Shown: in pieces, positions 15,501-27,600 of the stretch
Layout of the letters: each line of letters opens with the position of its first letter
How positions within the stretch are numbered: position 1 is the first letter of the stretch
NCBI GenBank assembly: GCA_964035545.1
Contig: OZ037765.1
Coordinates: 10,968,698 to 11,032,697 of the forward strand
Direction: 5' to 3'
From: Bugula neritina
Lineage: Eukaryota; Bryozoa; Gymnolaemata; Cheilostomatida; Bugulidae
Length of the DNA: 64,000 nt
The notes under the pieces: model-generated
Databases searched by the model: none
Seen by the model: the letters and a program-made list of their open reading frames with translations, nothing else
Told to the model about the DNA's origin: nothing
Position numbers and translations under genes: made by a program

Positions 15501-16830
15501 TATTGAAATAACTTTTGAATAGTATATATTAGATATATAGAGAATGGATGCACTTGTCTAGAATGATGTATGCTGAAATAGGTAAGTGCTTTATATTCTA
15601 TACAGGAGTCATAGCACGATAAAATTAGGAAGGGCGTCCAATAACAATGAATCTCTGGGGCTCTCAAGCCATTTTTCCAGCAATGCTTGAGACAAGAAAA
15701 ATGTATAGCCCTCAACAAACTTCAACATCAGATTTTTACAAAAAATTAATATTCTCTACGAAAATCAACACATAATTTGGAATTAACGAGTACTATATTT
15801 TACAGCAAGTCACTCACTCACTCACTCACTCACTTACTCACTGACTCACTGACTGACTGACTCACTCACTCACTCACTCACTCACTCACTCACTCACTCA
15901 CTCACTCACTCACTCACTCAGCATTGAGTAACACTGCTTGGCTTTTAGCTGCTGTCAATAAAGTATATTAAAACAAAACTTTATAAGCTACATGTTTACC
16001 CTCTAGTACTTTGTTTGCACCAATGTAAAACTTTAATAGTGGATCATTGCCATATTTTCTCATTCCTTCCAAGGCTTCAGTCTGGGCATGCCCATAATAC
16101 TTTTCTCTCATGTAGTAATGTATCTTGCCCTTTATAGATATATAAATTTTTGAAAAACACTAAGGTTATTTATCTGACAACAAAAGTCCTGTGGCCTTTG
16201 ATTATTATGTTGAACAATTCATAATTACATGGAAATACACTTACTCGACCCAGTCCTAATAAAGAAATTTTTATTTAAAAATATTTTGTAATAATTTTAA
16301 AATTAATATAAATATAATATACTCTTATATTGAACAGTGGTATAGTTTGGGGTTATTGATTATTCAGTGTTTGTATAAGACTAAAAACTGCCAATAAACA
16401 TGGCTTTACAAATTTACAAATTAAATAATCATTAGTTTGTTCACTCTTGTATACAATTTTATCAATTTTGACATGTTTTATATGAATTCATAAAGCTTCT
16501 TCCAGCTATATTTGTTAGTATATAAGTATTCTAAAATAACTTATTAATTTTTAACTTCTAATACATTGCATGAGCAGCTAAATGCATAAAATTATGTAAG
16601 TTTAAACAGTAGAACATAGCATTTAATTTTAGCACTTGATGCAAGGTCAATTTGAATGCAGGTTTCCAAATGTGATTTAATTGCTAACATTAGCGTCGAT
16701 ACAACTAGTACTACTACTACGTAACCAGGATTTAGTAATTTTATGGTAATAATAAATTATCTGCGTTGTAATAATTAGTTGATAAAGGTCAGTTACAACT
16801 TACAAGCGTTAAAGCGTCGTTTTCAGCCAT
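591..16830 (-). CDS. TTC21B: TTC21B / IFT139 orthologue, tetratricopeptide IFT-A subunit (3' end off window)
   Basis: This encodes the TPR protein of the IFT-A complex, which drives retrograde intraflagellar transport in cilia. I recognise it along its whole length by collinear similarity to animal TTC21B, for example [37 protein letters not shown] and [19 protein letters not shown]. Coding exons in transcript order: 16830-16804, 16129-16000, 14851-14741, 14314-14151, 14019-13934, 13519-13325, 12946-12763, 12286-12173, 11850-11677, 10943-10743, 10142-9927, 9495-9369, 9102-8933, 8497-8345, 7922-7764, 7438-7328, 6701-6504, 6083-6012, 5432-5264, 4942-4750, 3707-3557, 2827-2669, 2453-2393, 1898-1773, 1609-1385, 779-591. 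Every junction is GT-AG and keeps frame. The exons sum to 3865 nt, about 1288 residues against about 1316 in human. The start MAENDALTL aligns with the vertebrate N-terminus. The last 20 or so residues after IDIAHH are not found in 1-590, so the final exon lies left of the window. Confidence 0.96.
3077..3496. mobile_element. MITE-like element with 28-bp inverted ends, in a TTC21B intron
   Basis: The left arm 3077-3104 and the reverse complement of the right arm 3469-3496 match at 25 of 28 positions; both contain ATTTAGTACACAC. The element is about 420 bp and has no ORF. AAAT flanks both sides (3073-3076 and 3497-3500) and may be a 4-bp target-site duplication. It lies in the intron between the exons at 3557-3707 and 2669-2827. 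The superfamily is not determined. Confidence 0.7.
7707..7758. repeat. Polypurine (GA/GGGA) tract
   Basis: An uninterrupted purine run on the plus strand of mixed GA and GGGA/GAAA units. It ends a few bases from the donor of the TTC21B exon 7922-7764. On the transcript it is a pyrimidine-rich stretch just inside the intron. Confidence 0.85.
8090..8285. repeat. Possible tRNA-derived SINE fragment
   Basis: A GC-richer island in a TTC21B intron. GGGGTTCAAAACCC at about 8100 resembles a Pol III B box (GGTTCGANTCC), with a non-coding tail after it. I cannot place an A box or a poly(A)/simple-repeat tail with confidence, so this is tentative. The minus-strand ORF here shows no exon features. Confidence 0.25.
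15809..15920. repeat. (CTCA)n microsatellite
   Basis: About 112 bp of tetranucleotide CTCA repeats, interrupted by CTGA variants. It lies in the TTC21B intron just downstream of coding exon 3 (16129-16000 is exon 2). Confidence 0.95.
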
Positions 16831-17309
16831 AATAATTGGTAGTCAGACTCAATATGAATATCAACTTGAGCCTGAGGACGAGGTTTTCCAAGACCAATGC
16901 TTCTAGTTCTACTTCTAGAGTCCTATTAGTGTTAGGTTTTATTGGTTAACGGTTTAAAAGGGTAATTACAAAAATGAACGTAAGCACTAAATATGAAATT
17001 TAGTGGCACTGATATCCATAACCATGTCAACGTAAGAGTACTTCAAATATATCACTTTGAGCTTGATATAACTATGAATGTGCTTATTGTAAACCCAGTC
17101 GCCTAGATAGGAATGCTAGGCTGAAAAATATGCCAGCACGCGTATTATGGTAATAGCTAGTGTAAATAAAGAACGATTCCGCGACTATTGCCGTTTACGC
17201 ACAATTTGCAAACATGTAGACCGATTTTTATCGCCTTTATAAATGCCAAGAAAAGTCTTTTTATTAAATATCTTTATACAGGCGCGTAACTTAACGCAAC
17301 TTCCGTCTA

Positions 17310-17323
17310 GTTTCCTCGGTAAC
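17310..17323. promoter_or_regulatory. Candidate RFX X-box
   Basis: GTTTCCTCGGTAAC fits the X-box consensus RYYNYY-N(1-3)-RRNRAC: half-sites GTTTCC and GGTAAC with a 2-nt spacer. It lies 480 bp upstream of the TTC21B start codon, between two divergent genes, the first of which is a core ciliary gene. RFX-controlled X-boxes are an established feature of ciliary promoters. The match is one short degenerate motif, so chance is possible. Confidence 0.45.
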
Positions 17324-17570
17324 CCCTGTAGTAGCGCAGAGCGTACAATGAGAACCGCGGTTTATTTGCTCTTTGTACAATGTGAATTGAATACTCTGTT
17401 GTTCAATTGTTTGATAATGGTCCATTTAGCAGTGAAAGAAAACAAACTGCTTTGAACAGCATTATCATTATAAGAAAGCATGAAGGTACAACTGCAGTTT
17501 ACAAGTATTATTAAAGCAAATTACGTTAAAATTTTGCATTAAGTTTACCTTACGTTAAACTGATTGAGTT

Positions 17571-17835
17571 TGATTGATACTCATACTCGTACTGATAGTC
17601 ATACTCATACTGATACTGATAGTCATACTGATAGAGATTTAAAGTGATAGAAATAAATTATTAATAATAATTAAGTGCAACTTATCTTTGAAAATATTAA
17701 TCTTATGGTATTACTATTAGTATTAGTATTACTATTAAAAACCAACTCGCCGTTACTACCCTTAACAGTAATTCTCTAAGTCTAATACTAATAGAGTAAT
17801 ACTAATACTAATAGAGTAATACTATTAATGGTGGC
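17571..17835. repeat. Degenerate hexamer/trinucleotide simple repeats
   Basis: 17571-17640 is a run of ACTCATACTGATAGT-like units. 17706-17735 and 17783-17830 are TAATAC/ATTAGT repeats, the two blocks in opposite orientation. Confidence 0.75.
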
Positions 17836-18610
17836 TACTCTTAATCTTACGCGGTAGCAATCATTTACATAATCTTTTTGTGATTATCTTAAATATAATT
17901 ATTTTTGAATTTATACTTTCGGTCAATATTATTTTAATTTTATGACCTTTGACTTTGTTGAAGTTGAGTATAGTGGCTGTTTTTAATAATTCAAGCCACG
18001 AGACTTGGACTGAGTTACTTGAAATTGAAATTTAATCTCACTTAGTCTTATTCTTGACCTTATTATAATAAAAACTATTTATAGCTTGCAGTTATTATGA
18101 TGGTCATAATAATGATCATGATAATTGGACAATTTTTTTATCTTAGCTTATTAGTTATTACCTATAAAATCAGAATAAGCTTAGTTCTACTAGAACTTCC
18201 AGCAAATGAAATGTCACCTATTATTTGATTATAAAGGTCAGCACTGTTTTTACTGCAAAATTAAATATAGTGTAACATTTTATTGCCAGCAATTATCATT
18301 TTAACTAGTAGTTAATAATTAGTGGATGCATACACTTGTCAATGTGTAAATATAAATTAAAAATTATAGTTGGGTTTTAGGTGTAATTAATGCATTACTA
18401 TTAGTCTATGCTATAATGTTTTGGAATTAAAATAGTGACTATTATGTCCATTGTGTAGTTAATCTATGCAGTCTAACTAAAACTACTATTCTAATACAAA
18501 TCAATAGTCCTCATTTCTTTGGTAATTACACAGCATATTCATGTAGATATTTTTTATAAAGTTAAACGTATCTTTTTACTTACTTAACTTTTATTTAAAT
18601 TTAGACAAAC

Positions 18611-21600
18611 ATGAGCTCAGGTCATCCTGATTTACTGCAGAAGAACAACCTAAATGGAATTTTAGGATTTGGTAACCTTTGTATTTTGTAAAAAGTCTGG
18701 TAACATAAACTTTTAGTATGCAATTTTTGTTTTGATTCTGGCTTCTATGCTGCTTAAGTTTTAGTCTCAGATTACATTTCAAAATTAGCTGTAGTAGAAT
18801 TAGTGTCGTGTCTGTTAAATGAGCTTTTTAGGTTATATTTTGCATTTTTATAAAGTTTTAGTTATAAGTTTCAAAATTTTACTTATAATCCTAGTGGCAC
18901 TGATCCATATAATGATTGAAAATTAAAATAATGAATACCAATTTTAACTGTTAGTTAACTAACATCAAACATAAAACTTTATTTGAAAGTCTACATTTTA
19001 ATGTTTATTGGTTTTTATCACTATGCTTATCTTTAGCTTGTTGGAGCAAAGTTTCCATATTTATTTCTCAAGTTTTATTAATTTGTAAAATGGGATTTTT
19101 TTAAACTATTAACCTGTATGTTGGTTATTAATCAATTTGCTATATATAAACTTGTCTATCCGCCTATTTCTTATAGCAACAGCAGTGGACCTAAAGAACT
19201 CTATAGCAGTTTCTATTAATGACCGAATAAAAATGGGGGACCACAGATTTAAAGGATATGTGAATGATTTTATGTTTTCGCCTCGTAACCCAATCACAAT
19301 GCATTCGTCAAATCAAATGGCTGGTTAGTAACTTGCTGCACTGCAAGCACATAAATGATAATTAATTGGAGTATTGTTGTCAAATTACCCCTATTAAAAA
19401 AACCTGTCCAGAATATTTTGTTTAAACATTTGTTAATTTTTTTTAGAAAACTTATAGGGATATATTTCTTTTGTCTAAGTTGAGTAGCTCTCTATAAACA
19501 CTGCTCACTAGTTATGTTGTAATACCATTATAATATATTACCATTATTTGGTTTGCAATGATGTAACTGTGTTGCTATAGGCATAACACAAGGCATGCTT
19601 GCTATAAGCTGGCTGAGTGCATCAAGAAAAATTCATTGGCTCAACTCCTAAAGGACTTTGCTATAAATAGATTGTGTTTCTATTAGAGGTCTCAATTTAC
19701 TAGTTATAACATTCAACTGTTGATGCTTATCAAATCAACAGTATAAATTCTAAATAAGCACAACTAAATCTAAGCAATTAATTTTGTAATTTGTATTGTT
19801 TGACAGGTGTCATGAATCATACCAACTCTGTTAATAGCTACAAGTACCCTCTACCACCTAAACAACCCATCACACAGTATGTACTCATATGTTTTTTCCA
19901 AATTATTTGAATACAAACATTAATTTATAAAAGTAAATAATTTGTGTAAACTTTAAAGGGATTTTTTCTCTGTTTTAAAGTTCTAATATTTTCTTTTTTA
20001 AGCCTTCATATATTTGTTGATATCGTTTAGAAGATTGTTTAAATAATTTACAAAAATCATAATTGAAACACTAATTGGTGACACTGTATTGTTGCATTTA
20101 CAAATGATCTTATTGATATGTATCGTTAATATTAAATGCCATTTTATTAAAATCTGGCCTGTAGAATAACATAATTTTTATTATAAAAGCATATAATTAA
20201 GATCTGTTCTTATATATAAATAGTGAGTCATAATTGCTGCAGCAAAACATCATGTTGTAAAACAGAAGACACGCACTGTGTTGCCATCAGCAATAACCAT
20301 ACATCTTTCTTACAGTGTTCCTTGCCTAATGTTTCTATGAATAAGCTTCCGTTTATTGCATTATAGTCTATTTAATTCGGTCTGCTTGATATAATAAAGA
20401 AACCCAAGAATGTCCACTGCAAATAGTTACTGCAAACGTAGACTATTTATGCAAATAAAAGATAAATAATGCACTGAATGTTTGTGAAAGCTACAGCTAA
20501 ATTAATCCAAAAACTTCTAGTGCAAGTTTGATGCAAGCTGAATAGGAGTTGTGCTAACATTGATAATTGCATTATTTCCCATTTTTCTAGAACCTGAATG
20601 TTCTGCCTGCCATTAAGTTACTGACTATTAATAATGTTAAAAAAGAAAATTAATTCATCATGTCTTTTTACAACAGTGAACTGTCTACATGAAGGCTTCA
20701 TCTATGCAGTAGCACCTTACATGTTGAACTGTATTATATTTTATCATTTTGTTTCATAAATACAAAGTATATTATTTTGCAAGTTGGTATTTTTATTGCA
20801 TATAGTATCAGTTGATTTGGAAACTTGTAGATCTGCCGAATTAAGAAACAGGAAAGAGGAATCTGACCGTGACATTGCTTCCTTCAAGCAAGAGAAACTT
20901 CAGGAAATGCTACAAGCTGAGGAGATGAAAAAGCAGGTAATTCTTTCGTGATGCCAAAATAACAAACTTTTAATAATATAAAACTGTTTAATAGAAATGC
21001 AATATGTGTAATATATATAATATAATACATGTAGTATAATACTATAATCATTACTTACATACTTATATGTGTGCTGTGAAAACACAAGTGAATTAAATTT
21101 ATAATATTCTTTGATTTAATGTTGCTGCTTCTTTACTGCTGCTTGAGTTCTTCAGTGCAATGAAATATGTTTGTTGTTTTTAAAAGTTGATTGTCAGGCC
21201 ATTCACGCTGGCATCTAAAGTGTTCTAGCTTGTGTATTAACCAGCATATAATAAACCTGTGTATAGAGTCTTATGGTTTTTTACATCCTAAATACTGACA
21301 CACCATCACTTACTGCACCACAGCAGTAGTTCCTACTTGATTATTTGGATTTATCTCACCAATGCAGGAATTTGAACTTATGAAACTAGATAGGCCTTAT
21401 GGCAAGCCTGGTGCTGGTGCACCTGTGTATCAAAGCTATCATAGGCGTCAAAAGACATTTGATGAGTCTGCAAATATACCTCCTCCACAAGAGAGTGAGG
21501 ATGAAGAGGTATCTTGTTTTTAGTGTAGATGCACTCAACTTTCTGTTCTAGCACTTCCCTAGACCGTCTAGTTGTGAATAATTTTATGAGTCTTTATTCT

Positions 21601-24600
21601 AACACTGCGTCTACTGTGTCTACTGTGTCTACTGTGTCTACTGTGTCTACTGTGTCTACTGTGTCTACTGTGTCTACTGTGTCTACTGTGTCTACTGTGT
21701 CTACTGTGTCTACAATACCATTGCTGTGCTATAACCATGCTAGACTGTATTCTCTGTAACAACCACACACACAGTGTTGTGTACACTTATGTGCAAACAT
21801 ATTGCTACTTCTTGTTTAGCTTAGATTTTTACCTATTGATTTAGATTGAAGGTATTACCTATCACTTTAGTTTGTGTGGCCAACTTCTCATGTGTATTTC
21901 TCTGCTTAGGAAGCCACAAAGTCTAGTTTTCTGCACTCAATTTCATACTTGTAAATCTCAACACATTATTTTTATGCTCAAAATGCACAACTTCTGCTAT
22001 TCAGAGACACCAGTTTTGTAGACATGGCCTTTCTGGGGTTTATCTAGTGTTACTAGTTTGCAATGCACTACTCAAACTTTACTCAGGTGGCTGAATATTT
22101 TACTTGTGTGGCATTTTAAAGCACCTAAACCTTTCCAATTCATGACATTGAATCAATGATTTAAAATGTAAAAGTTTGGTTCATTATAATCGCCTTAATT
22201 CTCTGTTGCTAATCATGCACTATGTAGTAAATAGTTTTAAAGTAAATGCTTCTATTTATGATAAATTAATCCAATTTTCTTGTCAACTTAGAAGTTGAAT
22301 AAAATATGCAACAATTAACCATTCAATTGTAATTATTGAAATATACATGCATTCTTTCTCTACTCACTGCTAGATAATGCATTATTTTCTTCATGAACTG
22401 ATTACTTTGTATTAATCTGCATTAACTTTTTTATACGAAAACTATTTTCTATAATATAGAATTCACTCTATGAAGCATAAGAAAGTTTTAACAGATTTTG
22501 CAAAAGCAGTGATCATTTTAGCATAACCTTTCAACAAAATTGTTCTGTTTTTTTTGTAAATTTTATTGTAAATATGTAAATATAAATAATACAATAATAT
22601 TTTCTCTTTGCTGATTCATTTTAGGATGGAGTTTATAATTCTAAAAGTGGCATTCGACCAGATCCATCAGTAGAAAAGAACTATGTGGATCCAAGGCTTT
22701 CTAAACAGAATGTTGGGCCTAAGCCATACTATAAAGAGGAGCAACCAGGTATAACTTATGCATTCATCTGTCGTAGTTATCTTATATGTCTTCTATTGCT
22801 GTATTTATCGACAAACACTCTGTGGTACTATATAATACATAATATGCCCATTATACTTGGCTATAAAACTCAGTGAATCTCTAGATAAGAGAAATCATTC
22901 ACATGTGTTCAGTAACTTTATTCATATCTTATTGTGTATTTTATAAACATTTTCCTGTATTCTATTTCTAACTTTTGCTATAAGTTTTCGGAAGATATAT
23001 TAGTGCTGCCCAACAATTCAGCTCTATTTAGTATGATGCAATAGATCTACAAGTTGGCAAACCATTTATTTACTCAACATATACTGTATTACATCATATT
23101 AGACCTCTTGTGGAAAAAACAGTTATAATTATACAAACCAAATCTATAGGTCAATAATATCATCTACATGCTGGCACACTTTACTGTTCACTATCATTTT
23201 ATATTACACTGTGTTGCATATTATACGTGTGTCTTGTGAGTGATGGATGTACAACTACTTCATCACACTGTGTGGGATTGTGCTGTTGTAGTTACAGATA
23301 AATTATTATTGATATAGTATATTGATTTCTATACATGGGGATTTCTTTGTAGAAAAAATATCACAATTTTGATAGCATTTTTTATCAAGTTTTGCTATAT
23401 AACAGAAATCAATAAGCTGCTATTATGGCTGCTCATTTAAAATTAGTCTTACATTCATTATTTATTGATTACTGTCGTTGCTAGGTCTTGGCTGTTGCTA
23501 CGGGTTGTTGGATATGCAATGTTTACCAGTTTAATCTCTATTGTTTGTGATTTTTGTTCATTCAGTAGTATTGAAGGAATGAAGCATTCTAGTATTAGCT
23601 CTATAGTATTAAGAGAGTGTAGTTCATTCATTTAGGTAACTTGGCTATTGATAGAGCTTTGACAGACACACAAAAACGAATAAAACAGCTTCAGCAAGAA
23701 ATGCAAGAACTGGAAGTGGTGAGATTTATTCTAAATAAAATTCTGTACAATGATTAAATAAAATGTTATTTTTTTACTATTAGTAGTAGTTTTTACCAGC
23801 TTTGACAAAATAGCAAAAATAGATATATAATAGTTTGTAATTTTAATTTCCTAATATACCGTATTTTCACTACAATTTGCTTCAGATGGTAGTATTATAA
23901 ATTTTCCAGTGTTTATAATAAATATGACGTAGTCAGTTTATTCTTAGCATAGTTTAAAATAATTAGTAGCATTTGATATAACATTTAACAAAAATTTATA
24001 TTAGATATTAATATTATGCAGTTTGTCACTATTGCATTTTCATTCAAACAATATGTAATAAAATATGTATGAGCGGACATTGCTTATTAAAACAAGATGC
24101 ATTGTTTAATATTAACAAAATATTTATAAAAAATATATCTTTCAATTTTATAAGAAATAGTTTACATAATTTGAACAATGATAGCATAATGCACAAAATG
24201 TATTGTATAATAATATTAAAGCAAATTTATATTGTGTTACATGATGCACATTTTAGAATGTAATACGTTTATATTGTCTTGAAATTAAAACAGTGCTACT
24301 TAATTATAGATAGATTAATAAAATTTTAAATTAAAGTAAACTAGTAAGTGTTTTATAGTGCTTGTTTATATGTTGTACAGGCTAATGCTAGGTCAATACC
24401 ATATATAGATCCTGTTGCCGGTTCAATGCAGCGACCTCCTCAAACTAATGTAAGTTTAATATTCAGTGTAAACGCAATATTCAGCGTGTTACACTTACCA
24501 TATACAGACAATACATATCCAGTAGTTTTGTATACATTTCACAGCCAATGCTGTTTTTACATGATGCTACTACAGCAGATACAGCCAATGTTATTAGTCC

Positions 24601-27600
24601 ATGTCAAAGGTTGTTTTCTCATCAAAACTGTACTACGGAAATTGAACAAATTATTGAATATTGAGATTCAATTTTTATAAATGTCACTCCTGAGAAGTTA
24701 ATGCAAGTTCTTTTATTTATTATATGGCACATATATTGTTTTGTTGACAATCCCATCACTTTATAATATTACAGTCTCCATTTGAATTCTTTGATCCTTG
24801 GGGCAAAGGTCAAGGTAACCCGAGGAGAAAAAGCAATGGAAACACAGAGCGCTTTGTTGCTATTAAAGAGCCTGGAATTGTACCCATCGTGAATGAAGTG
24901 GCACCAAGCTGGTCAAACCAATACAATTTTGTGAGTCAGCATAATAATGTGCATGTTGTGAGGCATATGAGTGACTCGTATCAGTGGTGTATGGGTGGCA
25001 GACACTGTCAGTGTGTGAGTAATGTGGCAGGCACTGTCAGTGTGTGAGCTCTTAAAGTGTGAGAGACATGGGTGTGCAGGTGTCATATGTTAATGTGTGG
25101 ATGAAACAAGGTTCAATTTATTCTCTGTGTGTAGAATGTACAGTTAGTTTGTTAGTGAAATGTACAGTCAATTTTAATTTATGATTGAAATAAATACTTA
25201 CAGTCAGATTGTGAGTCAAACAACTGCCCAGTGTTCAAGTGACCTTGGCAGTGAAGGATTTGCACTCTCAATTTTCAACTTGAAATAAATGCTGTTATAA
25301 AATCTATGCTTTGTAATAGTCATTAATAAATAATTTTGTGGTGATCGTTTATTGATTTCCTTGTTTGATTTTTCTGTCTTGTAATGATGTCTAACCAATG
25401 CACTTTCTGCTAATATACAGAGTTATGCTTTCCTAATTTAATTTGGCTGTTAGTGCTTCTTTTAGTTGTGTCTTATTAACTTTCTTATACGTTTCCAACA
25501 ATTAGAAAATACTTGTAACAACATGTAGCGCAGAATATTGGCAAGTCATGCTTATATACAATTTAGTCAAATGACAAAGATGAGTCGCAACGTAACATGG
25601 GTTCGGCACCGATGGTATTGCAGCCTTCACAACCCAGAAGGCTTATAAAGACAAAGGTCAGTTGTGAAGCGTACAGCTAGCCATTTGTCATAAGCAGCTG
25701 GCAAATTTCTTGTCAAAGTTTTAATAGATTAATGAATATTTACAAATTGGATATTATTTTGAGTACAGAAAACAATATTCATCATCCGACATTATGTTTC
25801 CAATATTTTATGTTGTTTTAACTGCACTTATTGCACAGGTTGATTTTAATTTGTGTGTCTCTGTAAATATGTATACAAGCTCTAATTAGTTTGGTATTTT
25901 TGTACTGTGGTGGATATTGCTGTTGGTTAAACACACACAATATGTCTATTTCCTGGATCTTCTTTCTCTGGTAATAAAATTGTAATGTACTTGTTAGATA
26001 AATTTTAGTAAAGTACAAGAAACTTGTGCTGCAATAACTGTTATTGTTAAACTTCGTCAACTCATGATGTGTGACATAATTTACACAGGATGCTGATGAC
26101 GGTACCGGACTTAATGTGGAGAGTAGATTCGGTGGTAGCGGGGAACCAGTTAAAACAAATAGTGGTTCTAATAGGACCAGGTTTCCAATAACTATGCGAA
26201 AAGACATTTATGGGAGTATGTACTATGTAGACACTTCTTAAACTGGATTAGTTGTACATAGCCTATAACATCGTTTGTGCTTTTCATAGTTTTTGTTGTC
26301 ACTATGCTTGCTGTTGTAAGGTATAATGTCAGTAGCTATATATTTTAGATCTACTAACATATTTTACACATGAGTCAATTTCCATTAGTGTAGCATTACA
26401 TCACATGGGTGTGTTTTCAAATTTAGACACAAATATGACTGAAATGGATGGCTTCAACCCATTTAAAGGCAAGGCACCTGAGAACCCTGATTTTTTCCCG
26501 TACGGTAAGCCAGGTGGTGGAGCTCCGATGACGGACAATAAAGGAAGAGTCAATGTACAGAGACACAAAGTTGACTTTGCACGAGAGCATGACTCATCAG
26601 CGGATATAAGCAGGAGAAAGAAGGCTGCTGACGAGTATCTGCATGAACTCAGTGAGTGTTTTCTGTCTGTTAGGGAGCCAGACTATATCTACCTCTTGTC
26701 ACAAAGGTTCAGTTTAACTGCGATCATGCCGAGAGTGAGGTTTTGAATCTGTACAGTTTCCTATTTAAGTTTTAATCTCATAATCAGCTGTCGAGATTTT
26801 TCACATGTATTCATTATTAAAGTTTTTGACTCAATATTAGTTAATGCATTTGCAAGCAAAAACTTTAGTTTAGAAGTCCTGTACAGGCGTAGCTGATTAT
26901 GCACTGAAATTAAGTTTTCTTAACATCTAACGTGAATTTTAACTTTTTTTAGAGAGAGAAATGGCTGAGCAGAGGAGAGCCAGAGAGGAGGCAAATGTTG
27001 AGCTAAGAGCACCAGTAAGTTTCTAATGCCATTTCATGAAATATCAGGAGTGTAGAAGGCATGAACTAAAAAACTTATAATGTGTTACATCGTGTATCAA
27101 GTGTTGTGTGCGCAGCAACCTGCAGCATTTATTTTGTAATAAAGTTATTTACATTGTTGTGAGTCATGTTGCTAGAGGTAAAGCTTAGTTTTGTTGTTTC
27201 TATTTGTATAAGAGTTGGTTTGGAATTGTATTCTTAAAACATGCCATAAGCCTTAGTTGAACATAAAGTCAATATTTGAGGTATACAGAGTTTTAAATTG
27301 TTTTATATTGGTACGTGTATAAATGAATTTATTTACAGGCTTAATAAAGTAACCAAGATAATTGAAATCTATGTGCAATGTTTGTTTTGTTAAGAAGGAT
27401 TGAAACATTCAGTCTGTAAGCAGTACATTTTTTTCTCTTGAATTGACAGAAACAGATCTCTGTTGATAATTGTGCTAGTAATGATATTAGTGTGTCTTGC
27501 TACTGTAGATTGGAGAGCTAGCTACTATTGTGCAGAAAGGTAAAGTTGGTTTTCCTAAGAGAGATCCTGCCACAGGTGCTATTCTAAATCATCATCATAA

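Larger units (their letters stand above)
16831..18610. promoter_or_regulatory. Head-to-head intergenic region between TTC21B and the 18611 gene
   Basis: 1780 bp separate the two divergent start codons. The stretch 17100-17450 is visibly less AT-rich than its surroundings and looks promoter-like. The rest is AT-rich with degenerate short repeats. No convincing ORF is present. Transcription start sites and 5' UTR introns cannot be placed from sequence alone. Confidence 0.6.

Noticed and set aside
21529-21786. Open frames on both strands with Ser-Thr-Val or Arg-His-Ser repeats
   Set aside because: Produced by the 9-bp minisatellite in an intron.
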